Positions 36,146-47,300 of a stretch of DNA of 64,000 bases are shown piece after piece (positions within the stretch are counted from its first letter, which is position 1; every line of letters starts with the position of its first letter). This stretch comes from Paulownia fortunei. Its lineage: Eukaryota > Streptophyta > Magnoliopsida > Lamiales > Paulowniaceae. The notes beneath the pieces were generated by a model. That model was not told the DNA's origin, searched no databases, and worked only from the letters and a program-made list of their open reading frames with translations. The translations under genes were made by a program, and so were the position numbers. The stretch lies in assembly GCA_019321725.1 (NCBI GenBank), contig CM033120.1, forward strand, positions 13,980,278-14,044,277. Reading direction: 5' to 3'.

Positions 36146-39100
36146 TTGCAGGACTTATGATGATCAGTTCTACTGTAGGGTAGCTTTCTCCTTCTTCGCC
36201 ATGCGACTTTGTCGTCATTCGTCATGGCTTATAACCTGCATATTTCATGATTTCAGATCTCCTTGGGTCTCAATAAAACAGCGCCATGTGCTGACTGAAT
36301 GAAGTGAAGTCCTATTTTATCCTTGCTGTTTGTTAAGGATAGAATTTACCTGGTGGTCTATTCTTGGGCTTTATTCAGGTGACTATTTTCTCTCCTCAAG
36401 GAGGACTTCTGAATAGAATGCTAAGACAGGCATGTGATGGAAAAGGGTTATAGCTGTTTCTGATTCCTTCTAATTGAATAATCTTCATCTCTGAAGTGCT
36501 CTTCTGTTGTTCGAAGTTTGCCCAATGGAGAGTGAGCTTCCCTATTGGTGGTGTTGGCAAGTTGTGCTGGTTTGCTAGTTTGTTTGCTTCCCTTATTAGC
36601 TATAGTGTCTGGATGGAATGGAAGGTTCTATAGTTGTTAATATTCAGATGCAGTTGAGATATGGGATGTTGGTATTCTTTCTTCCAAGGATTTGGTGCTG
36701 GACCTGTGGTTACCTGCATCTTTTCTTATTTGCAGGATATCTTGGGCTTTGATCTAACTTGAGTTGTTAATCTCATCGTTCGTGTATGGATAGCTTTGAT
36801 TGTAGAAGAATCTTGACCCTTTCTGCCAAGTCTAACTGTGGTGTCCTAATCTGGTTTCACTTTTGATTATTATATTTTCGTGGCGGTTTTGGTTGGAATT
36901 TTGAAGACCTTGCAACACTATGGTTTGGTGCTGTTGTTGGGGCTGGTGTGATTTGTGTCAATTGTTATTTCCCTTTTCTGTTTTAGTGTTTCATGTCTGG
37001 GATTGTCTGATTTTGCGAGGGAAGAATTTCATTGGAAGCGGTGAAAAGAGGTTGGACATGTGGAGAGCCGAGGTGATGCGCATAGCATGACATTGTCATA
37101 ATTATATTATTCATGCCTGTCTGGTTCTTATGCAGTTCTGTAAAATGCTAAATTTTTTTTGGTCCTCTTCAAAAACAAAAAAACAAAAGATAAAAAATAT
37201 ATAAATAAAAAAGTGGCAAGCAAATAGTTTGTATGAAGATTGGGTAAAAACAACACTGATTGTTCAGGAAATGGGTCTGGGTCTATAATTGGCGGTGGGT
37301 ATGAAGCAAATAGCTGTGTGATTTGGTTTTATCAGGCAATGTTTCAAAGGTAATGGGTTATGCAGTGTAGCAGATGGAACTTGTGTTGTGGATGCTAAAA
37401 GGGTGTGCAACTTTTTGTTTGCTCCCATGTGTACCCCACACATGCATATAGATTACTTGCTTTTGTGGATCACTTATACGTGCTCTTCTATTTTAAAAGT
37501 CTGATTTTGGTGGCTTGTTCCCTTTTTATTTCACTAGCAAGTTAGGTTTTTGGTTGTGGGTATATATGTATGATAATGTTTTTGCCTCACTTAATGATGG
37601 AAAATATTAAGAATTGATATCCTTGTTGATCCGAGGAAAAATGAATGTTCGGCAGGTAGTTAATATTTTGGTTAGTGTAATGTGTGTTCATTAAAATATT
37701 TTCCCCAAACAGTAAATTTATCTCTATCTATTTGATCTGCAGGGCATTTTTTAGGTTGATAGATTTGTGTTCCGGTCTAGAATCTCTTCAATTGCACCAC
37801 ATGAATGGCCTTTCAACAAGAACTTAGTTGTGGTATCATCTTCTGAATTGATTAGAGTCCGAGTAACTATCTAATGTCCCTGTTGATTATGGTGGCAAAT
37901 GAAAAGTCCTAATGGGTCATGGCAAAGAAGATTGTTGTTCACTAAGGTGACCAGTTAAGTCAATATTGAGTTGCTTTGCATATTGGGACTCGAATTTTTT
38001 TGGGTACATATATTTGGAAAGGATTTCTGAGAAATATGATTTGTAAAATGGGAGGTCAATATGATCTAGGAGGAAAGACAGCTGTGAATGTTTTGAACTG
38101 TATATTTGGCTCTTGGTTATGATCCTTTTTATTCCTTCCAGCATAACATTTCCCTGGCAGCGGTGTCTATTCATATTTTTTAATGAAGAAGTTAACTTTT
38201 CTATGCATACATGATAGCTTAAATTGGGAAACTTATGATGCCTAATTGAGAAGATCGTAGCTTAGAGCATTTATGTCATATTTTTGCATTGGAAGTTATC
38301 GTTTCATACATATTTTATTCTTCTTGACCCATCCTTTGTTTGTGCTGCAGTCAGCTTCTTGCGACAATGTGTAGTTCTTTTTTTTTTTTTTTTTTGTTCT
38401 TTGTTGTGGCACTGTGATTCTGCTTTCTTATGTCCTTTTTTTGTGTTACTCTTCGACGAGCCAGATTTGATATATTTGGTGCTAGTCCAAAAGAGACACT
38501 ATTTGTTGATTGAGATGGGTAAATTTTATTACCAGTGGAGAATTTTGTCCCTGAGATGGATTTAATCAGCTCTGAAGTTTGTAAACGACCCAATCACAGA
38601 TTAGTAGATGTTTTGTTATTTGTTTTGGCTGTTTTGCAGTTTTCTTGAGAAACTTGTAGGACATATTTGTCGCAAAGTTCAATTGCTATGGTTGATTATC
38701 GTTATTTGGTGGTGCTCAGCAGTGTCTTGCTTTCTCAAATTTATCTGGACTTGTGCTGGACTGATTATTGCAGCGTTCAGTTGTGCTAATGTCTAATTCT
38801 TCTGGTTAACTGTCGTCTGTGAAGAAACTTCGAGGAGGGGGGATGTAATTAAGAATTCTGAAACTATCTTTTCCAAAGCTTTTTCGGGTGTGTTCAGGAA
38901 ACCAGGCTGCTGCGGTCAATTTGTTCGTCCATTTTTTCCTGTAATTTACCTTTCTAGTATGTTCGAATTTTTCCTTTTGCTTCTCTCCTGGTCTGTTATC
39001 CAACTTGCTCCTCTTCACCTCTTTCCTGAAATGATTTTAATATTTGCAGAAATTGTGAAATTGCTGGTGACTTTTGTGGTGAGTCACTACATTATTCCTG

Positions 39101-40726
39101 TACTCGTGAATTCGATATCCCATTTTTCGTATTCTATTCCTGTTCCTTGTTCATGTGGTTGCTTGTGAGCGAAACATGCTTGTTTGGTTTACCGCAGTTG
39201 AAATTTTAAAGTAGATCGACATGAAAAGAGATGTGCAGAACTTCATGATGCTTTGGAAGACTAATGGTGGCTGATTATTATATTATTATAATATATTCTT
39301 TCAGTTTCTTTCTGCTAAGGAAGTTATGGCTTTGAATGCTGAAAAAGGAGTGGCTTTTTTTATCCTACTATTTTGAGTAATTTCTCTGCAGCAGGATATC
39401 TTTTTGACCACTGTCTTTGACGTTTATGGTGAAATTTTGGAAATAGGGTGCAGAAAGCTGGAGCAGTGTTTTGAACTATAGTTCGTTCTGAATTTCTTTA
39501 TCATTGTCTACAACGTGGTATCTCCACTTCATTGCATTAGCCTTTCATAGTCGGGCTGGTTTTATATATTCCATGTACTCATTTAACATAAATTCATTTC
39601 CTTGTGTGTTTTATATGTGCAATTGGTTGACAGCTCTGCATTCCTGGCTGGTTGAATTTGTATAGCAGTGCGTCTTCAGCCTGTTTCTGTGGGTATGTCA
39701 GTGTTGTCTTCCTACCATTTTGGCCGACTTCGGAGGCTGTTCAATTATTTTAGTCCTGCTTTTTTATTGGTTACTGGCTGTAGTCCTCGTGCATTTGTGA
39801 AGTTCTTCTTGGCGAATAAATAGCAGCAATGATTTGGTACTTCTTGAACTTCCACACCATCTCCCTGGTTTTGATTTTTTGTGGCTGGTTTTAGTCGTTT
39901 ATTTCTATTCTTTGGACTTTTGGATCTGCTCTGTATTAGTGCAACCAAATTGTATTCCCAGATCGTGGAGTCGGCTTTCATGCTTCATTTATTTTTTACT
40001 AGGTTTCTCTGCCTGCTAAGCAAACTGATCAAGTTTCTATGGAACTTCCACATGATTTTCTTGGCTTCTATTGTTGCAGCTGATTTTGGAAGTTCTATTT
40101 CTACTGGAAGTCACTTTTTGGGGGTGAATCGAGATTGTGTTTTGTCCTAAAGCATTTTTGTTCTAAAAGCTGTAAAGTATTCTTGGAGAGTACATCAAAT
40201 GAGGTTACTGTCACCCAGATTTCCATAATTTGTCATTTTGGCATTCCTTCTGGAATATTTTTTTGTGGGATTGATTACAGACGTGTTTGATGGGGACACT
40301 TGTGAGATGCTGAATGAGAACGAGAAGGTGACTTGTTTCAATGGGTAACATTCTGTTTTATTCTTATGTTATTGTTATATTGCCGATTAGTATTTTTAGG
40401 TCGGGTTTCTGATGACGAACCATATTCAAGGAGGCAATGTCTGAAATTATTCTTGATGGGTGTCAGCTTGTTATTTGTGGTTGAGAGTAGGATATCCCTT
40501 CAGCTACTTGAGTCAGTTTGGGTTCTCTTTCAATTAGTCCTCTTATTAATATCTAGGGAGTTCTAGCGACGTAAGTTATCTACACTGATGCTGCATGTAG
40601 TATTTTTTAAATTCCAAGCTCCAAGTTGCTTGACTGATAGTGTTATGTTAGTTTCTCAGTTATCTATTTATTTGGCGCATGCAAGTAGTGTGGGCGACTA
40701 AACATATCCGCTGGATGCAGGCGAAA

Positions 40727-40872
40727 AAAGGCATAAGCCATGATTTCTATTTTTCCTCTGGCCCCTCTTTTATGTAAAAGGATTCTGCATGACTAAAATA
40801 TGTTTTCGAGAAAGGCATAAATCATGATATCTGTAATTATGTTGGTCTCTCTCTTATATAAAAGAATTCTGC
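40727..40872 (+). repeat. Tandem duplication, 84-bp period
   Basis: Units 40727-40788 and 40811-40872 share GGCATAA, CATGAT, a CTCT-TTATAT/G-AAAAG block and ATTCTGC in the same order, more diverged than the other tandem pairs. Confidence 0.7.
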
Positions 40873-43249
40873 TTCTACCTTCTGCTATTCTTGGTTTGTT
40901 CATCGGGTCTGTACTGGTTTCTATCCTTTGGTGGTTTGCTTTTGTTGAGCACGGGATATATTTTTTGGGTTGGTGCATATCTCCTTGAACTTCAATATAG
41001 TAAGTGGGATTTCTTGACGTCGGATTCCAGGATTAGGAGACAATTGCTAGTTACCTTGATAGCTTCATGATAATTACTATATACTTACTAAGATCACTGC
41101 TCTTAATAAGGAGTTACCGGTATTGCTTCAGATGTGGTCTTACTTGTGGATGAACTGTGGAAGGTGTGGATTGTAAGTTAAATATATCTTAAGAGTTGTT
41201 TCTTGCTTTTATGAGGGGATGCTCAGCTGATATTCTTTCCATTGAAATCTATTATTTTGCACTGGGATGTTGAATGTTTTCAGTTGGTCAGATTATGTCT
41301 GCTGGTTGGTAGTCTGCATTTTTACTGAAGATCAAGTGAATAGTATACTCCTGAGGGCTTGAAGATTGTTTTGCTTCTGTATCTGTGGGTGGGTCTTTGC
41401 TTGTCGATTCTTAAAGTGGTCTATGTGCAATGGGCAATCTATTGTGTATATTTTGCAGCATTCAAGATTGCTTTCCCCCTGGTTGTAAATCTCTCTTCTC
41501 TGATGAAGTGGATGGTGTAATGTTATGATGTTGGCAAGATAATGAAGAGGACATTGCTTTTGTTTGTATTTGTTTATAGCATCATCAGCTGGATTTTGGA
41601 AAGGCATAATTGTAGTTGTGCTTGGTAAGATGTTTACCTCTTAGGCGTCTTCTTCATTTAGTTTATGCTGGACTCCTTGTAGTTGCAGGAACCCTGTGTT
41701 CAGGGACTACTGTGCCCATATAATTGTGCTTTTTGGTTATGTTTGGGTGTTTTGGGAGATTGATTGGGTTGTAGGTCCTACTAATTGTTAGAATTAAAAA
41801 ATTCTTTTTAATCTATGTGGGATATAATTTGCTTCTTTATGATAAATGTCAACCGGTTTAGATTGGGCTGTTCATACAAAATGAAGTTATAAATAGCAAG
41901 TTATGGTCAAATCCAGGCCTCGGGAGACCATGCACTCTTATTAACTGATCTAATTACCTTTTCAAAATCCAGGGTGGAGGGTGGTATGCTATCAAAGAAG
42001 TAGGTTATTGGTCTGTGGGGGTACTGTTGTTGGATATTTAAATATGGATGTCCTAGGGTCTGTTGAATTTGTGATTGATTCAAGTCGTCAGTCAGTCAGA
42101 CATGGCGGTCATGGTTTCTGCTGGCGTGTTTTTGTTGAAATTATTAATTAATGTGATTCTAGTTCTATTTGGCATCCAATTAAAGGTCCTAAAGTAGTAC
42201 ATGGAAATGTCGGATTGCTGCTGGTGGATGAAGAGACTTGAATCTGTTAAATCTTATCCTTTAGGTTTGAGTGTCATTGCATAATGTTTAATATTATCTT
42301 TGGCTCTGTAATTTTCTTGGTCCAGCAAATCATGGGAGTTTTTAAACGGTTGCAGGTTCATAAGTTTATAGTGTGAGGAATATGCATTCAATGTACCTTA
42401 TGCAGATAAATGAACCAGTTTTCTTTTGGAGTCTGAGCATGCTTTGTTTCTATTGGGAGAAAAAAGATGAGGATGTCTTGTTTGGGCTTTGTAAATGATG
42501 CATCATAAATATCGAAGAATTCTTCTTATTTGATCAAAATTTGTTTGTGCATAAATGTCTTGCTGGAATGCAAGAAGTTTTTCTGCGTGGTTGTAGTTTG
42601 TTGATTTATTTACACCATTTTCTTGTTTTCACGTGTTGAGATTCTCCAATTTTGCTGTGTGGAAATGCTCAAATGTGTAACTATGCATGTTGTCAGCATT
42701 AAGAGGCTTTCTTTCTTGTCGCAAAATGGCAGTAATTGCATTCATGCTGTGTGTGATGGAGAAGAAGTGAAAACTGAATTTAGACTGGACTTTGGGACAT
42801 GGATTCGTAGCTTTCTCCTAGGATAATTGGAAATGAAAGAAAAGGAAACTCAAAATAAAAAGAGCTGTGAGGTGGAGTAAGTTTTGAAAACAGAGTTTAG
42901 ACTTGATAGGTTGGATTTGACCTTGCTCTTGTCAAGTTCAATTTTACCTATATGATTTAAAAAAACTGCTTGCTTTTCTCCTATTGCCTTGTGTCTTCTG
43001 TAAAGTTGGTTGGGTGATTAATGACTGATTCTATGAATTATGTGAAATTTGCGTGATAGATGTTTTTGAATGTGACTTGTCACTTGTTATTATAAAGGAA
43101 AGAGATTTGAGATCATAAGACAAACTTATGGAAGAGAGTATCCAAGAGACCTAAGAAGATAAGACTGGTTGCATTTACCATGTAAGCTACATGAGTGGAC
43201 AATGAATTGGTATCATACAGTGTGGCTGTACTGTGTTTTCTCTCTTAGA

Positions 43250-43345
43250 TGTGTGTAGGTTAGGTTTACTCGTGTAACTCCGCCTGTGCACCAAGTTTGC
43301 ATGGCACAGCCGGTCCCAAGCCCGGGAAAAGGAGGAGGGCCGAGA
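43250..43345. other. GC-rich exon-like segment of unknown identity
   Basis: Contains GGCACAGCCGGTCCCAAGCC followed by CGGGAAAAGGAGGAGGGCC, with short self-complementary parts (CCGG/CCGG, GGCCC-type ends). It stands out from the T-rich surroundings and has the feel of a recurring plant sequence I have met before but cannot name. A short frame over it contains HGTAGPKPGKRRR but is bounded by a stop about 20 codons upstream. It could be the last exon of the preceding block, a repeat fragment or a structured RNA. Confidence 0.25.
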
Positions 43346-43500
43346 GAAATGTGATGTTTTTGGTGGGTTCACTTGTATATGAATTGTTCCAATCTTTGTA
43401 ATGGTAGCAGGGTATGTATATGATTAGCCAATGCAATTTACCGTCTCTTGTGAAGTTGTGTTGATCTGATTGATTTTCCACTGATACATTGGAGTAGTTA

Positions 43501-44378
43501 CACTGCTGCAGGTGCTGCTCTCCGATGCATTCTGACAAGTTTTGAAATGTTCTATGCGTGTCGTTCTAGCTCAGGAGAGTGTCGATCATATTTTCAAATT
43601 GCGTTTACTATATTGAAAAACTATGAAGTACTTCAGTGAGTTCAGATGTATAAATGAATTGTTCGATTGCCGATTAAATGTCAAAATGATAGGACTTACC
43701 ATTTAGGAGTCAATTGGAAGGGGACTTTTATTGAAGAAAACAGAAGGCAAAGTAAAACAATGAAAATGGTTCCTACCACGGCCAACGAACGACAATATTG
43801 CAAGTGACCTGAAAAGTTTTCAGTGTTTACAGTTCTTGGGGTCATTTTAAACAAAAAAACACTTGAGATTAGAAGTTTTCAACAGATAATCTTAGAGATT
43901 GAACATCTATAACAGGATGGCGTAATTAATCAGCATATATAGCTGAACAGTGAAGAAAATGATACAACAGCTTCACCAGGATCAACAACAAATCTCCGGT
44001 GACCAGAGAGAGAGAGAGAGCACACACACAAACCAACCAACCAACCAATGAGAACTGCTATTTGGAGATGGTGAAGAGCCAGCTATTCCAAACTACACAC
44101 AAATCTCCAATAGCTGAATGAGAATTTTCATGTTGTAGCAGCCTCAAGATATGGTATTAAATACCAGCAAAATCAAGATTTACCACAGATCAAGAACAGA
44201 AATTCGTCCACAAGGAAGAGAGATGTTGATTTCCTTTAAATGATAACATAGATCGTCAACTTCACAGGTTTTCGGAGACCAACTTTTTCATTCTTGTTGT
44301 TGTCCATTGATGACATAGTTGCTACTTTTTTCATCTATTTCCACCAGTTTCCATGGATGTTGAGTGCTACAACTACAA
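43501..44378 (-). other. 3' flank and probable 3' UTR of the SWAP gene
   Basis: No open frame of interest. It includes an (AG)n/(CA)n/(CCAA)n simple-repeat run at about 44009-44045 and A-rich minus-strand-terminal sequence. Transcripts of the plus-strand block could overlap this UTR. Confidence 0.4.
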
Positions 44379-47300
44379 CTATAACTGAGTTGCCATCAAC
44401 ATTGCACGAATTTTGGCCCTTAAGTCGTCGGGGACTTCACCAGTAGTCTCAGAGGGTTGAGATGGGGCCCTCTGTGGAGAACTTCCTATTTCTGTTTTGA
44501 CTTGACCACTTGTGATTCCTCTGGACTCCTCTGAGACTGCAGAGCTGATTTCCCCTTCTTCCAATTCGTCTCTGTCATCAAAAAAGTCTTTTTTGTGTTG
44601 GTCTGAGCTACTGTGATGCTGAAGCTCATCATCTGAAGAGCTATCAGGCTTGAGGAGGCGTCGAGATTCTCTGTCTCTAGAAGAATGCACATTCCTGTGT
44701 CTGTGCTTGTCCCTGCTATGATGTGAAGACCTATGGGAACGGTGCTTTTTCCTTTGCTTGGACGAACATCTCCTTCTTGAGCTTTCACGGGAAGAATGGT
44801 GAGAACGACGCTTCTTGCAAGACCGTTTATGATCCTTTTCCTCTTTATATATGCCTTCATGCCCGTCATCCTCATGTTGTGAATGATGAGATCGGTGCGT
44901 CAATTTATAGCGCTTATGGTCACTGTCCTCTTCACTACTTTCTCCTCCATTCTCATTTTCCTCTGAAGAAGAATGAGACCAAGAAGAATGGTGAGAACGA
45001 CGCTTCTTCCTAGACCGTTTATGATCCTTTTCGTCTTTATATGTGTATTGATGAACATCATCCTCATGTCGTGAATGATAAGACCAGTGAATTGACTTAT
45101 GGTGCTTACGGTCCATGTCCCCTTCACTACTTTCTCGTCCAATCTCATATTCCTCAGAAGAAGAATGGGAGCAGCGCCTTCTCCTTCTGTGCTTATGCTC
45201 CTTTTCTACTGCATTTTCAATTTCGTCATCCTCCTCGTGTCTCCTGGATATTGATCTATCCTTCCTTCTTGAGCTACTCTGGCTGTGCTCCTTATTTCTA
45301 TGACCATCTTCATCATCATCATCACATCCTCCAGATCTTGAACGGTACTTTCTTTTCAATAGTCGCTCACTTTGCCTCTCACCTAAGTAACCTGTAGCAG
45401 CAGGTCCGTCAACAACTGCAGGAGCTAAGCTGCCTTCTCTTTCTTGGCCAGTAGCAGACCTCAAGACTCCAGGTTCTAGAGGTTCTACTGATGAGGCACG
45501 TGATGTTCCGGTTTTAAAGGGCACTGCTCCACTTTTCAACATGGCCACAAACATTTTAGCCCTTTTCAGCCTCTCAGCTTTCAACTTCTGCTCTTCGGTC
45601 AGGTTTGCATCAGAATAATCAGCCTCACCCACAGCTTCGAGAGAAGCTGTTCTCGGTATTGCATTGCAACTTCCATTTTGATCAGACTTTTCAGCAGCAT
45701 TATCTGGTTGGGAGGGCGGAATACTGCGTAAACTTGCAGGCTGCCCACCCTCACTTCTATTGGCATGACTATGAGCATTTGGAGAAGTGCTTGAAATGGT
45801 TTGCAAATCAGAATTCTTAATGCCTTTTGTGGCAGCCTGAAGGATAGCAGCTGCAGCGGCAGCATCCACCATGACTCCACTTTCCTGGGTTCCTTGGAAT
45901 TCTGTCTCCTGTGCTTCCTTCTTTGATTTGCCTATTACCATCTTGAACTTCTCTTTCTTGTCAGATTCTAATGGCATGTCACCAAAAGCAGAAGCGAAGG
46001 ATGAAAAATCATTTTCCTTGAGCACAGAAGCCTTTTTGTTTATCCCATATCCTACTAGGTCATCCTTTCCAGAATAGAAACTCTTGCCATTTACTTTTGA
46101 CTGCAAGAGAAATACAAGACATTATCACGGTGGGGAGGAATGAAATGTCAAGTAAATCATATTTGTAAACCAGAAATTATCGAGACTTATCAACACACTT
46201 GATTTCATAGCTTCCAAGAAGGATATGTGGAAGTAGCATATGTGCAGGAAAACCATACTTGATTTCATAGCCTCCAAGAAGGATCACTGGAAGCAGCATA
46301 TGTGCAGGTTTGAGCCATTCAGGATCAGCTCAGAACAAGCTCATTCAAGATTTACTCGAAAGAGCAACAAGCGGAGATTGAACACTTTTAACCGTGTAAA
46401 GTTTTAGGCTCTACTTAAGCATGCCTTGTCTAGTTGAAATAACCACATACAATATAAATTAGCCTGTCTACTCTACAATAGCTCTGATCCAGCTTGACAG
46501 AAGAGCATTCAAGCTTCTTTAAATACAAACAAGCCAAGCTTGAGAAATTTGTCAGGCTTGCTCGTTATACCAAGTGGAGCAACCATCCCAGATCTTAGCT
46601 TAAAAAGGCTCTTTAACCCTTGACAAGGTAGTAGGTAAGCATGACACAAGTAAAATGGTCAAGTATTTTAGTGAGCACAATATTGTACCTTATGTCTTTA
46701 GAAGAATAAAACTACCACAGACAAATTTTATAGACAACAGCTACCAGAACCTAAGATAATATCATGCCTATTCTGCTTTCATAAACACAAGAATAGCAAT
46801 GCAAGTGATTAATTAAAAACTTGGCAGCGACAGAATGCACAAAAAGATGGAAAGAACAGCTGTATTTAATATAGGTTAATCTCTGTCTGTTAATGTGCTA
46901 AAGGGGATTACAGAAGAAAAGCATACCTCCTGAGCTGTTTGGAGGACTTTTAAGTAGTAAGGATGATACTGGTTGGATGGAAGAAGGAAAGGAAATCTCA
47001 CATGCTTGCTATCTTGCTCAATAATCGTTGCCTCAAACTGCTTCCCATTTCTCAAAATGAATTCAACAAGCTTGTCAATCAATCTCTTTAATTCAGGTGG
47101 AGGCTCTATAACTAGTGGTTCAATTTTTGAAGTCACTCCAATATCATAATTCTTTGACTTCTCTGCTGGCACAGAAAACAAACCAGAAGAATCTACCTTC
47201 TTAATGCCTTTTACACTTTTAGGTTTGGATGCCACGATCAAAGAGTTCTTCTTCACTGCAAGAACCTTCTCTTTATTGGAAAGAATTGGGTTTTTAGATG

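Larger units (their letters stand above)
33990..43500 (+). ncRNA. Candidate 9.5-kb T/G-rich, ORF-poor transcription unit
   Basis: From the TATA box to about 43.5 kb the plus strand is consistently rich in T and G (sample line 36901-36960: T23 G20 A9 C8), the signature of transcribed, intron-like plant DNA. It has no open frame above about 115 codons and nothing resembling a known protein. Stops are dense in all frames. Local tandem duplications occur at 35914-36145 and 40727-40872. A GC-rich patch at 43250-43345 near the end looks exon-like. I cannot assign exons. Options: a long non-coding RNA gene, a host of small RNAs or snoRNAs with tiny exons, or a decayed intron-rich gene. The block converges on the SWAP gene, whose 3' end lies at 44379. 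Confidence 0.3.

Noticed and set aside
36150..36313. Possible C/D snoRNA (ATGATGA ... CTGA with AGGACTT/AAGTCCT flanks)
   Set aside because: The D box is about 10 nt too far from the supposed closing stem, and no internal C'/D' pair or rRNA-complementary guide could be recognised.
44009..44045. Run of AG, CA and CCAA repeats considered as a functional element
   Set aside because: Simple-sequence run in a 3' flank; no further structure.
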